In this document: piece after piece, positions 15,222 to 26,502 of the stretch
How positions within the stretch are numbered: position 1 is the stretch's first letter
Layout of the letters: each line of letters starts with the position of its first letter
Assembly (NCBI GenBank): GCA_026709625.1
Contig: JAPOSR010000024.1
Coordinates: 1 to 38,720 of the forward strand
Origin: Chloroflexota bacterium
GTDB taxonomy: Bacteria; Chloroflexota; Anaerolineae; Aggregatilineales; Phototrophicaceae
DNA length: 38,720 nucleotides
Reading direction: 5' to 3'
Position numbers and translations under genes: made by a program
The notes under the pieces: generated by a model
The model's input: the letters and a program-made list of their open reading frames with translations, nothing else
Databases searched by the model: none
Told to the model about the DNA's origin: nothing

Positions 15222-16760
15222 TCAATGGCGAAAGTGGCGCGTTCGCGTGAACACCATCGCCATGTCATAGCGATCGGCGGCTTCGATCACCTGCGCATCG
15301 CGGATGGAACCGCCCGGCTGGATAACGCAGCGGACTCCAGCCTGCGCCGCCCGCTCGATGCTGTCGGGGAATGGAAAGAAAGCGTCTGATGCCAGCGCTG
15401 CGTCTTTTGCTTCTGCGCCCGCCTTGCTGATCGCCAGCTCCGCCGCATCCACTCGGCTGGGCAATCCGCCCCCGATGCCAACCGTATGTTGGGAGCGCGC
15501 CAGCACAATGGCATTCGACTTGACATGCTGCGCGGCTCGCCAGGCGAAGCGCAGTGAAGCCAGCTCAGCCGGCGTAGGAGCGCGCCGCGTCACTGTCGTC
15601 AGCTGCGTCTCGGTTGGGTCGCCCCGGTCATAGCGCTGCGCGAGCAAGCCGCCCATAACGCTGCGCAGTTCATAGCCCGCATCGTCAAATGCGCGCGGCA
15701 TCTTCAAGAGGCGGCAATTCTTTCGCTGGCTTCGCAGTTGGTCAACTGCCGCGTCAGTGAAGCCGGGCGCAATCAACCCTTCGATAAAAAGTGTCCCCAG
15801 CGCGCGCGCCAACTCGGCATCGACAGCGCGGTTCACGGCGATGATGCCGCCGAAAGCCGAAAGCGGATCGGATGCCAGCGCCAGTGGAAAAGCGTCCGCA
15901 ACTGTATCTGCGCTGGCGATGCCGGTGGGGTTTAGATGTTTGACGATGATGGCTGTCGGCTCGGCAAAGCTGCTGACAGCCCGCCAAGCCGCATCCACAT
16001 CCAGGATATTGTTGTATGAAAGCTGCTTGCCGCCCAACTGTTGCGCGCCCAGTGGCGTCTGGCTTGCGCCTCGCGAATAATAGGCGGCGGCTTGATGCGG
16101 ATTCTCGCCATAGCGCAGTTCATGGCTGCGCCGCACACCGATAGAAATGCTTTCTGGCACAGCCTCGTGCGCGGCTGGCGCAGCATCGGAGTCGGCAAGC
16201 CAGGCATAAATAGCCGAATCATAATCGCGGCAATACCCGAAGGCTTTAACCGCCAATTCGCGCCGCAGTTGGCTGCTGGCTGCGCCATCATGCTTCAGCG
16301 CCGAAATCACCGCGCCATAATCGGCGGGGTCGCACAGCGCCGTCACGCGCGCAAAGTTCTTTGCCGCAGCCCGCAGCAGCGCGACGCCGCCGATGTCGAT
16401 CTGTTCGATCGCATTGCCCAAAGCGACATCGACAGCTGCGACTGTCTCGCGGAAAGGATACAGATTGCAGACGACCAGGCTGACTGGCGCGTAACCGTGC
16501 TGCGCCAGTTCGTTTAGATCTGCGCTGGTGTCGCGCGCCAGAATGCCGCCATGTATGGCTGGGTGCAGAGTCTTGACGCGCCCGCCCAGCAGCTCGGCTT
16601 GCCCCGTTAGGCTCTCGACGCTGGTGACAGGAACGCCGCCCGCGTGCAGCGCCACGCTCGTCCCGCCGCTCGCCACCAGCTCCCAACCCAGCGCGATGAG
16701 TTCGCGAGAGAATTCGATGATGCCCGTTTTGTCAGAAACGCTGATTAATGCCCGCGGCAT
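15222..16760 (-). CDS. purH: Bifunctional AICAR formyltransferase/IMP cyclohydrolase
   Basis: A 512-residue PurH performing the last two steps of IMP synthesis. The N-terminal MGS-like IMP cyclohydrolase domain (1 to about 145) shows SVSDKTGI, SGGT and GGRVKTLHPAIHGGILARD. The AICAR transformylase domain follows, with the catalytic Lys-His pair in IIVKHLNPTGIAS; most relatives read NPCG here. The C-terminal IQPGGSIRD is conserved. ATG 16760 matches the family start and has GAGG upstream; the frame extends further 5' without homology. Convergent with secF. Confidence 0.95.
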   Translation of the reverse strand: MPRALISVSDKTGIIEFSRELIALGWELVASGGTSVALHAGGVPVTSVESLTGQAELLGGRVKTLHPAIHGGILARDTSADLNELAQHGYAPVSLVVCNLYPFRETVAAVDVALGNAIEQIDIGGVALLRAAAKNFARVTALCDPADYGAVISALKHDGAASSQLRRELAVKAFGYCRDYDSAIYAWLADSDAAPAAHEAVPESISIGVRRSHELRYGENPHQAAAYYSRGASQTPLGAQQLGGKQLSYNNILDVDAAWRAVSSFAEPTAIIVKHLNPTGIASADTVADAFPLALASDPLSAFGGIIAVNRAVDAELARALGTLFIEGLIAPGFTDAAVDQLRSQRKNCRLLKMPRAFDDAGYELRSVMGGLLAQRYDRGDPTETQLTTVTRRAPTPAELASLRFAWRAAQHVKSNAIVLARSQHTVGIGGGLPSRVDAAELAISKAGAEAKDAALASDAFFPFPDSIERAAQAGVRCVIQPGGSIRDAQVIEAADRYDMAMVFTRTRHFRH

Positions 16761-16799
16761 GACTTCGTCCTCAAACCTGTGTATGCGACTCGCTAGCCG

Positions 16800-16805
16800 A
16801 TTATA
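16800..16805 (-). promoter_or_regulatory. Candidate -10 element of purH
   Basis: A consensus TATAAT on the minus strand, 39 bases upstream of the purH start, within the 76-base gap after thiQ. No convincing -35 was found at 16-18 bases. Confidence 0.4.
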
Positions 16806-16836
16806 CGCGGCGGCGCGCAAACAGCACAGACAAGGT

Positions 16837-17852
<1,016 letters not shown>

Positions 17853-17853
<1 letters not shown>

Positions 17854-19517
17854 CAGAATTCGCCCAAGCCAGCGACGCGCAGCCGCTCGATGAGCAGGAA
17901 TCCACCCGCGCACACCAGCATCAGCACGACGCTCATGGCCAGCGCCTGCCGATAGGACGCCAAACCCGGATCGCCCAGCAGCCGATAAATGACCACCGGC
18001 ATCGTCACGGATTCGCGCTGGGCCACAAACAGCGACGCGCCAAACTCGCCCATGCTCACAGTAAAGGCGAAGGTCGCGCCGACGGCGATGCTCCTGCCCA
18101 GCAGCGGCGCGTCAATCGACAGCAGCTTTTGATGGGGCTTGGCACCCAGCACGCGCGCAGCTTCTCCCAACGATGGCGGGATGGCGCGCATCGCCGGCAG
18201 CACGCTGCGGATTACAAAAGGCAGCGCGACCAGCGTGTGCGAGATAGGAATGATCAACCAACTGGCGCGCAGGTTGAGCGGCGGCTCGTCCAGCGCCACA
18301 ATAAACCCGAAGCCCAGCGTGACCGCGCTGGTCGCCAAAGGCAGCATAAACAGCGGATCCCACAAGCGCGCCAAACGTCCGCGCCGGTGTATCATGCTGG
18401 CAGCGCTGACTCCCAAGAACAAAGCGGCGAGCATCGCCAGCAAGGCAAAGCGCAGTGAATTGATCATCGCTTCCAGCGGCGCGATAAACAGCAGCGACCC
18501 ACGCGACTTTTCTGCCAGCGCTAAAAAGTTCGACAAATCAAGCCCGCCGTCTGCCAGCAGCGCCCGCGCCAGCAAAGCGAACAGCGGCGACAAGAGCAGC
18601 AATGAGATCAAAACAACGCAGCCGGCAACCGCAGCTTTCTCGGCAGCCGCGCGAGGGTATCTGGCGATTGTGGCGCTGCTGGCGAGGCGCAGCGGCAAAT
18701 TTCGCTGCTGGCGTGTGTAAATCGTCATCAAGGCGAGCATGGATAGGATCTGCACGATGGACAGCGCGGCCGCCAGCGGCAAATTAAATATGCTGACTGC
18801 TTGATAATAAATCTGCACCTCCAGCGTGGCGAAACGAATGCCGCCCAAGATCAGCACCACGCCGAAGCTGGTGAAGCAGAAGATGAAGACCAAAATGCCC
18901 GCCGAAAGCAGCGCCGGGCGGATCAGCGGCAAGCGGATGTCGCGCCAGACTGACCAGGCACCAGCCCCCAGGCAGCGCGCCGCTTCTTCTGTGGCAAAGC
19001 CCACCGATGACCAATAGCCGGTCATGATGCGCAGCGCGATGGCAAAATTGTAAAATACATGCGCGAAGATGATGATCGCCAGGGTGCGTTCCAGTTGGAC
19101 AGGCGCGTAATCCAGCGAAAAAAGCGCGCGCAACAGGTCGTTGACGATGCCATGTTTGCCTGTCAGCGAAGCAAATGCCAGCGCGACCACAACGGTCGGC
19201 AGCACAAATGGCAGCGTGGCCAAAGAAAGCAGCAGCGACTTGCCAGCAAATCGGTAGCGGGCGAAGACAAATGCGCAGGGCGTGGCCAAGAGCAGGGTAA
19301 AAGCCGTGGACAAAGCGGCTTGATAGCTGGTGAACAGCAGGGTGTCGATGTAATAGTCGCTGGCGATCAACCGCCCAAACGCCGACAAATCCAGCTCGCC
19401 ATCGGGACGCAGGCTGATATCGAATAGAGCCAAGAGCGGATAGAAGAAGAAAATGCCCAGAAACAGCAGGGGCGGCAGATACAGCGCACAGCCGCTCCTG
19501 GGCAGCCAGCTCCTCAC
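17853..19517 (-). CDS. thiP: Thiamine ABC transporter permease (ThiP-like, duplicated)
   Basis: A 554-residue fused permease with two tandem membrane modules of about 6 helices each, as in ThiP and FbpB. Two EAA loops are visible: ATEEAARCLGAGAWSVWRDI in the first half and LGEAARVLGAKPHQ in the second, both followed by hydrophobic I-LPL-type sequence. It starts with GTG at 19517, which overlaps the thiB stop in a GTGA arrangement. The order of transcription is thiB, thiP, thiQ. The inferred substrate is thiamine or its phosphates, because the operon follows a TPP riboswitch. Confidence 0.9.
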
Positions 19518-20563
19518 CGCAGCATCGCCTCAGCCCAGGCTTGGATCCAGGCTTCGCGATTGGCTTCAATCGCCGCGGGATCAACAAAAGCCGGCTGAGC
19601 GGGGATCTGCGCGTAAGCCGCAAATTCATCGGGCAGTTTGATGTCTGCCAGCACCGGGAAGACGAACATGTTCAGCGGCATATCGGCTTGAAACTCGGCG
19701 CTCAGCATAAAATCAATCAAGCGCCGCGCGCCAGCCTCGTTGGCCGCCCCGTCCAGCACGCCGACATATTCGACCTGGCGGAAGCACATGCCCGCGTCGA
19801 TGAGCGCTCCGGTCACCGCGCCAGCTTCGGGATCTTCGCCATAGATGACCTCGGCGGGCGGGCTGCTGGCATAGCTGACCACCAACGGGCGCGAGCCGAC
19901 GCCGCGGCTGCCGACGGTGAATTCACCATAATAGGCGTCTGTCCAGCCATCCGCGACCAGCACATCATTGGCGCGCAAAGCCGCCCAATAGTCCAGATAA
20001 CCGCCTTCGTCCTCGGTACCGAAGCGCGCGATAGTCGCCAGCAAGAATGCCAAGCCCGGCGAGGATGTCGCGGGGTTTTGCACCGCAAGCAAGCCAGCAT
20101 AGGCTTCGGCAGTCAGATCGTCCAGCGTCTGCGGCAGCGCCAGCTCGTTCTCGGCGAACCAAGCGATATCGTAGTTGAGACAAACATCGCCGAAGTCGAC
20201 AGGCGTGACGCGGAAGTCATCGGCAGGCAGGAAGTCCGCGGCGACTGTCGCCAGCGCTGGCGATTGATAAGGCGCGAAGATCTCGGCATCCAGCGCGCGG
20301 CTCAAGAATGTGTTGTCAACCCCATACAGGGCATCGCCCAGCGGATTGTTCTTGCTGAGAATGGCTTGGTTGACCATCTGCCCGGCATCGCCAGCCCGCA
20401 GCACTTCGACCACGATGCCTGTTTGGGTTTCGAAGCTTTCCAGCACGGACTCGGATATGGCAAAGCTGTCATGCGTCACCAGCACGACTGTATCCGCTGC
20501 CTGCGCCTGTGCCAGCAGCGCGACAGCCAGCAGAACAGGCATCAGTAGAATGCGCGACTTCAT
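19514..20563 (-). CDS. thiB: Thiamine-binding periplasmic protein (ThiB-like)
   Basis: A 349-residue extracytoplasmic solute-binding protein with a clear N-terminal signal peptide (residues 1-22, ending AQAQAA). VVLVTHDSFAISESVLESFE, NPLGDALYGVDNTFLSRAL and PVDFGDVCLNYD match the thiamine-binding subfamily (ThiB/TbpA) of iron/thiamine binding proteins. It captures thiamine, TMP or TPP and hands it to ThiP. AGGGAG lies seven to eight bases before the ATG. About 180 bases separate it from the TPP riboswitch aptamer. First gene of thiBPQ. Confidence 0.92.
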   Translation of the reverse strand: MKSRILLMPVLLAVALLAQAQAADTVVLVTHDSFAISESVLESFETQTGIVVEVLRAGDAGQMVNQAILSKNNPLGDALYGVDNTFLSRALDAEIFAPYQSPALATVAADFLPADDFRVTPVDFGDVCLNYDIAWFAENELALPQTLDDLTAEAYAGLLAVQNPATSSPGLAFLLATIARFGTEDEGGYLDYWAALRANDVLVADGWTDAYYGEFTVGSRGVGSRPLVVSYASSPPAEVIYGEDPEAGAVTGALIDAGMCFRQVEYVGVLDGAANEAGARRLIDFMLSAEFQADMPLNMFVFPVLADIKLPDEFAAYAQIPAQPAFVDPAAIEANREAWIQAWAEAMLR

Positions 20564-20687
20564 TGTATGCTCCCTTCATCTGTCAATCTGTCAGCGGTCC
20601 CAGTTCGCTCGCGCCTCGCCTGTGCGGGGGAAACAAGCCATGCAAGCGGACTGCGGGTGAGGCTGAAGAGAGCCAGCGCAGACACAG

Positions 20688-20720
20688 AAAAAGCGCTGAA
20701 GCAATTTGCAGGCGCGCTTA
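20688..20720 (-). terminator. Candidate terminator/expression platform of the TPP riboswitch
   Basis: Read on the minus strand, AAGCGC and GCGCTT (within 20691-20720) can pair around a loop holding an inner GCA/TGC stem, followed by T residues at 20688-20692. It lies 20 bases after the aptamer and before thiB, where a ligand-controlled terminator would be expected. The loop is long, so the structure is only suggestive; sequestering of the thiB ribosome site is an alternative. Confidence 0.4.
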
Positions 20721-20740
20721 GATAGAGGGGTGATTTTGGC

Positions 20741-20838
20741 ATCCCTACGCCAGCATTACCTGGATCAGGTTGATGGGTCGGTGCGCTCACACACACCCTC
20801 TCAGCCTGCTCGCGCAAGCTCCCCAAGCCTCGGAATAT
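20741..20838 (-). ncRNA. TPP riboswitch (THI element)
   Basis: On the minus strand the THI-box core is unmistakable: GGGGAGC early, CTGAGAGGG in the J3-2/P2 region, ACCCATCAACCTGATCCAGG, and TAATGCTGGCGTAGGGA at the 3' end. This matches the conserved CUGAGA...ACCY...ACCUGAUC-GGAUAAUGCCAGCGUAGGGA pattern. It stands upstream of thiB-thiP-thiQ, so thiamine pyrophosphate should repress the transporter operon. The aptamer is about 98 bases. Confidence 0.95.
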
Positions 20839-20851
20839 GTTGCTGTGAATT

Positions 20852-20880
20852 ATGATAACCGAGTTGCCCGTTAAGCGCAA
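20852..20880 (-). promoter_or_regulatory. Candidate thiBPQ promoter
   Basis: On the minus strand TTGCGC (20875-20880) and TATCAT (20852-20857) are 17 bases apart, placing transcription start near the 5' end of the TPP riboswitch. The remaining stretch 20881-20992 is the leader of the aquaporin gene; I see no gene in it. Confidence 0.45.
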
Positions 20881-20992
20881 GCGGTTGGGATGATGGGCAA
20901 GCGCCCGCGCAGCTAGCGATTTGACAGGGCAGAGCGTATACTATGCGCGTCGAAGCGGACAGCAGACAGATGAATCGTTGGGGAGACAGGCG

Positions 20993-21682
20993 ATGGATAA
21001 CAAGGTGATGCGTGAAAGCCTGGCAGAGCTTATTGGTACATTTGCGCTGGTATTTGTGGGATCGGCCGCGGTGCTGGTCGCGCCAGTATTTGGCGTTGTT
21101 GTGCCGGCCTTCGCTCATGGCTTAATCCTGTGCGGCTTGATCTATACCTACGGGCACATCTCCGGCGCGCAGTTCAATCCGGCTGTGTCGGTGGCGCTGC
21201 TGGTCGGCGGCCGGCAAGACGCGCGCAAGACAGCCATCTTCATCGTGGCGCAATTCATCGGCGGCATCATCGCGGCGCTGGCGCTGGTGGCGGTGTTTCC
21301 ACAAGACAATGCCGCTGTGGCGGGTTTCCTGGGCGAAAACGCGTACAATTTTGGCCAGACCAAAGGCTTTTTGACTGATGATGCAGTATGGACAGCCGCG
21401 GCCTACGAAGGCATTTTGACCTTCTTCCTGGCGAGCGCGGTCATGCAGGCGGCGGCATTTGGGCGCGCGGGCGCTTTGGCTGGAGTCGCGATCGGCTTAA
21501 CATTGGCCGCCAGCATCTTCGCCGGCGGGCCCGCCACCGGCGCATCCCTCAACCCGGCGCGAACCTTGGGACCAGCGCTGACCGCGGGCGAAAGCGCTTA
21601 CCTGCTGCCTTATTTTGTTGGAATCTTCGCCGGCGGCATCGTCGGCGGGCTTGTGCATGGGTATGCCCTGAACCCCGAATAG
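20993..21682 (+). CDS. Aquaporin / MIP-family channel
   Basis: A 229-residue six-helix channel of the major intrinsic protein family. Both NPA half-helices are intact: SGAQFNPAVSVAL in the first half and GASLNPARTLGPAL in the second, the latter with the pore Arg. The first half has HISGAQ and the N-terminus RESLAELIGTFALVF is typical. It conducts water or small neutral solutes; the sequence does not resemble the longer GlpF group with its D-x-x-R insert, so a water-type aquaporin is favoured. ATG 20993 follows GGGAGACAGG; the frame is open further 5' without family-like residues. Divergent from thiB. Confidence 0.92.
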   Translation: MDNKVMRESLAELIGTFALVFVGSAAVLVAPVFGVVVPAFAHGLILCGLIYTYGHISGAQFNPAVSVALLVGGRQDARKTAIFIVAQFIGGIIAALALVAVFPQDNAAVAGFLGENAYNFGQTKGFLTDDAVWTAAAYEGILTFFLASAVMQAAAFGRAGALAGVAIGLTLAASIFAGGPATGASLNPARTLGPALTAGESAYLLPYFVGIFAGGIVGGLVHGYALNPE

Positions 21683-21707
21683 ACCAGCCAACTGCCTGCG
21701 GGCTTGT

Positions 21708-23504
<1,797 letters not shown>

Positions 23505-23554
23505 CGCGCTATCGCTCCTCGCTCACACAGGTTGTCTCGGCGCATCAGCAAGCG

Positions 23555-23560
23555 AGCATA
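23555..23560 (-). promoter_or_regulatory. Candidate extended -10 of aspS
   Basis: On the minus strand TATGCT preceded by TGC, about 50 bases before the aspS start, in the 138-base divergent region. No good -35 is present. Confidence 0.35.
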
Positions 23561-23606
23561 GCACGGCAGGCGCGGCAAATGTATGGTCATTCTCGGCTGA
23601 CAGCGC

Positions 23607-23635
23607 TTTACAGCCGGCACCGCCGAGTCTATACT
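23607..23635 (+). promoter_or_regulatory. Promoter predicting a leaderless transcript
   Basis: TTTACA (23607-23612) and TATACT (23630-23635) are separated by exactly 17 bases and each matches the consensus at 5 of 6 positions. Transcription should begin six to eight bases after the -10, at 23641-23643, which is the ATG of the small membrane protein gene. There is no room for a ribosome-binding site. Confidence 0.6.
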
Positions 23636-23642
23636 CCGCGCC

Positions 23643-23858
23643 ATGGATGCAGAGAGCGCGGGCATCACCAAACGGCAGCTGGGCATGATTTTGCTGGTGG
23701 GCGGCATAGTCGGCTTCTGCGGCATTCTCGCTGTCGACATTGTTGATGTCGGGCGTGAAGGCGACATCGGTCCCGCGCAGACTGTGGCGCTTTTCGCGAT
23801 GGCGCTGGCGGCATTGGTGGGGCTTACGCTGCTGCCTTTGGGCGACGCGCCAGCATGA
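23643..23858 (+). CDS. Small two-helix membrane protein
   Basis: A 71-residue protein with two predicted membrane helices, about residues 13-32 (LGMILLVGGIVGFCGILAVD) and 46-64 (VALFAMALAALVGLTLLPL), joined by a charged loop DIVDVGREGDIGP. No family is recognised. It is supported as a gene by its well-formed promoter and by the ATGA overlap with the next gene (23855-23858). It begins at or within one base of the predicted transcript start, so it may be translated without a leader. Role unknown; a helper or anchor for the membrane enzyme encoded next is a guess. Confidence 0.7.
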   Translation: MDAESAGITKRQLGMILLVGGIVGFCGILAVDIVDVGREGDIGPAQTVALFAMALAALVGLTLLPLGDAPA

Positions 23859-25471
23859 CGAGGCTCAGCCTGCCTTTGCATCATGCGCTGATGCTGTGCG
23901 CAACCATCGCGCTGCTCTTTGCCGCCATTGTCTACGCGGTCTACGCCGCCAACCTCATCGCCTTTCCCTACGATTATGACCAGGGCGAAGGCTTTGAAGT
24001 GCAGGATACGGCGCTGCTCAGCCAGTTCAAGCTGCCTTATCTGGATACCGAGACCTATCCCTTTTATTCCAGCAATTATCCGCCGCTCTTCCATATGCTG
24101 GCTGCGCCCTTCGTCTGGGTTTTTGGGCCTGCCTACTGGTATGGGCGGCTGCTGGGATTCGCCGCGTCGCTGCTGATTGCCGCCGTCATCGCGCATGCCG
24201 TTTACCGCGATGGCCAGCAAAATCGCTGGATTGCGCTGCTGGCGGGTTTGGCATTTCTTAGTTCCAACTTTGTTTATCACATCGGCCCGCTGTTCCGGCA
24301 GCACATCGCCATGGTGGCATTCGAGACCTTGGCGGTTGTCATGCTGGCCAGAGCCTTTCCTCGCGGCGACAAACGCGGCATCACGCTGGCGCTATTTTTC
24401 TTGCTATGCGCTGGCTATACCAAGCAGTTGGCGGCGATTACGGCGCTGGCGGCGATCATCTGGATGTTTCTGCGTGGTCCGCGGCGCGGGCTGATCTGCA
24501 CCGCCGGCTTTGGACTGGCGGGTGGGCTGGTTTTTCTGTGGTTGACCCTGGCCTCGGGCGGGCATTGGTGGACACAGGCTATCGTCGCCAATGTCAACGA
24601 TTTTTTGTATGACCAGGCTGTTGGCTTGTTTCGTTTGTGGTTCGGCTTGCATGGATTCTTGCTTGTGCCGGCGACGCTGCTGGTGATGGTGGAATTGTAT
24701 GCCGATCGCCTGTCCATCTACAGCATCTGGTTCGTGGCGACAGCGGGACTGGGCGGAGCCGCGGCGGGCACCTGGGGCGCGGGCGACAGCTACCTGGTCA
24801 CATCCATAGCCGCCGCCTGCATCTTGAGCGGCGTCTTCTTCTCGAAAATGCTCGCCAATGCCTGGACGCCATCGCGCATCTTGCAGGTTTTGCCATTGGC
24901 GCGCATCGCCAGCATGAGCCTGTTGCTGGTGCCGGCGCTTTATCTAGGCTACGCCCGCGCGACCTTAAAAATGCCGACCATTGGCGAATTTGCTGCCCTC
25001 GCCGAATTGCTTGGCATTGAGAGAAATGTCGCCTTTCATACCCGCCCAGACGAGCCCGATTTTTACGACTCGGCCACATGGACGGCGGGTGGCTATGCGC
25101 GCATCGGCTATTTGCTGACCGAAGCCGATCATGCAGCCGGCGCGCAGATCGTGGCGCGCATCCAGCAGAGCGACAAGCCAGCGCTGAGCGAAGACGCCGG
25201 CTTTTCGATCGCTGCCGGGCGCGATGTCGTGACCAACCCCACACAGCTGCGCAATCTGCATCTGGCCGGACAATTTGCGGGCGATGAGCTGACGCGAATG
25301 ATCGAAGATCAGGCATTTGGCTTGATCATCCTGCGCGCGCAATTCTTCCCGCCGCATATCCTGGAAGCCATGGGACAGGCTTATGTTCACAACGAGACCC
25401 TATTCATGAACGGCTTTGATTATCTGCTGCTCTTCCCCCGCCCCGGTTATGAATCGCGCTTCGCGTCATGA
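23855..25471 (+). CDS. Membrane glycosyltransferase-like protein (GT39/ArnT-type layout)
   Basis: A 538-residue polytopic membrane protein with about 10-12 hydrophobic segments in the first 385 residues and a soluble C-terminal region of about 150 residues. An acidic first loop (YDYDQGEGFEVQD) followed by YSSNYPPLFHMLAAP resembles the GT-C glycosyltransferases that use polyprenyl-phosphate sugars, where an acidic residue in the first extracytoplasmic loop is catalytic. Substrate and acceptor are unknown. It overlaps the genes on both sides by ATGA, so it is tightly coupled to the small membrane protein and to the deacetylase-like enzyme. The assignment rests on layout and short motifs, not on a full family match. 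Confidence 0.7.
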   Translation: MTRLSLPLHHALMLCATIALLFAAIVYAVYAANLIAFPYDYDQGEGFEVQDTALLSQFKLPYLDTETYPFYSSNYPPLFHMLAAPFVWVFGPAYWYGRLLGFAASLLIAAVIAHAVYRDGQQNRWIALLAGLAFLSSNFVYHIGPLFRQHIAMVAFETLAVVMLARAFPRGDKRGITLALFFLLCAGYTKQLAAITALAAIIWMFLRGPRRGLICTAGFGLAGGLVFLWLTLASGGHWWTQAIVANVNDFLYDQAVGLFRLWFGLHGFLLVPATLLVMVELYADRLSIYSIWFVATAGLGGAAAGTWGAGDSYLVTSIAAACILSGVFFSKMLANAWTPSRILQVLPLARIASMSLLLVPALYLGYARATLKMPTIGEFAALAELLGIERNVAFHTRPDEPDFYDSATWTAGGYARIGYLLTEADHAAGAQIVARIQQSDKPALSEDAGFSIAAGRDVVTNPTQLRNLHLAGQFAGDELTRMIEDQAFGLIILRAQFFPPHILEAMGQAYVHNETLFMNGFDYLLLFPRPGYESRFAS

Positions 25472-26502
25472 CCACCGCATACCTGACTCACAGCCAATTC
25501 ACCACTCACGACCACCCGCGGCATCCCGAACATGCCGGACGCATCGAAGCGGTTTGGCAGCAACTGGCCGCGCAGGGATTGACGAGGCGGCTGCTGTCAA
25601 TCGCGCCATCGCCAGCCAGCGATGCGCAGATCCGCGCGGCGCACACAGCCGCCCATCTTAACAGACTGGTCGATATCGCCATGCAAGAGCGCCGGATATT
25701 CATCGACCAGGACACCTATGCCCTACCCGGCTCGCTGGAAACGGCGCGTCTGGCGGCTGGGGCTGTCATTGGCGCGGTGGATGCCGTGTGTGGCGGACGC
25801 GCGCAAAATGGCTTGGCGATTGTGCGCCCGCCCGGGCATCACGCGACAGCCGGGCGGCAGATGGGCTTTTGCCTGCTCAACAACATCGCTATCGCGGCAA
25901 AGCAGGCTCGCAACCAACATGGCTTGCAAAAAACGCTGATTGTTGATTACGACGTTCACCATGGCAACGGCACGCAAGACATATTCTACAGCGACCCGTC
26001 TGTCATGTTCATCTCGATTCATCAAAGCCCGTTTTATCCCGGCAGCGGCGCATTCGGCGAGACAGGCGCTGGACCTGCGCGCGGGACTACAGTGAACCTG
26101 CCCATCGCCGGCGGGCATGGGGACGAGGCGTATCGCCGCCTCTTTGAAGAGGTCGTTTCGCCGTGCAGCGAGCGATTCGCGCCGGACATGATATTGGTTT
26201 CAGCTGGCTTCGACGCGCACTTCGTTGACCCGCTGGCGAGCATGCAGCTGAGCCTGGCTGGCTACGACTGGCTGGCGCGCGCCTGCATCGCCTTGGCGGA
26301 GCGTCTGTGCGACGGCAAGATCATCTTCGTAATGGAAGGCGGCTATGACCTGGCTGCTTTGGCGCACGGCTGGTGCAATGTCAGCCGCGCCTTGCTGGGC
26401 ATAGCGGAAATCAGCGACCCGTATGGAACTGCGCAGGCTCTGGAAACTGCGGGGCAAGTTGACAGCGTCATCACAGAAGCGCGCCGCGTCCACCAACTCT
26501 AG
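25468..26502 (+). CDS. Histone-deacetylase-like amidohydrolase (class II type)
   Basis: A 344-residue member of the arginase/deacetylase superfamily. The active-site His pair is in RPPGHHA, the zinc ligands are Asp and His in [11 protein letters not shown] and Asp in SAGFDAH, and the catalytic Tyr is in MEGGYD. This is the bacterial HDAC/AcuC/acetylpolyamine amidohydrolase group, which removes acetyl groups from lysines, polyamines or other amines. It is the third gene of a coupled trio, ATGA-overlapped with the glycosyltransferase-like gene. Its stop is within CTAG, which also holds the stop of uvrB on the other strand. No signal peptide is visible, so it is cytoplasmic. Confidence 0.9.
   Translation: MTTAYLTHSQFTTHDHPRHPEHAGRIEAVWQQLAAQGLTRRLLSIAPSPASDAQIRAAHTAAHLNRLVDIAMQERRIFIDQDTYALPGSLETARLAAGAVIGAVDAVCGGRAQNGLAIVRPPGHHATAGRQMGFCLLNNIAIAAKQARNQHGLQKTLIVDYDVHHGNGTQDIFYSDPSVMFISIHQSPFYPGSGAFGETGAGPARGTTVNLPIAGGHGDEAYRRLFEEVVSPCSERFAPDMILVSAGFDAHFVDPLASMQLSLAGYDWLARACIALAERLCDGKIIFVMEGGYDLAALAHGWCNVSRALLGIAEISDPYGTAQALETAGQVDSVITEARRVHQL

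Noticed and set aside
20921..20942. TTGACA followed by TATACT before the aquaporin gene as a promoter
   Set aside because: The spacer is only 10 bases, far too short for sigma70 promoters; TATACT alone may be a -10.
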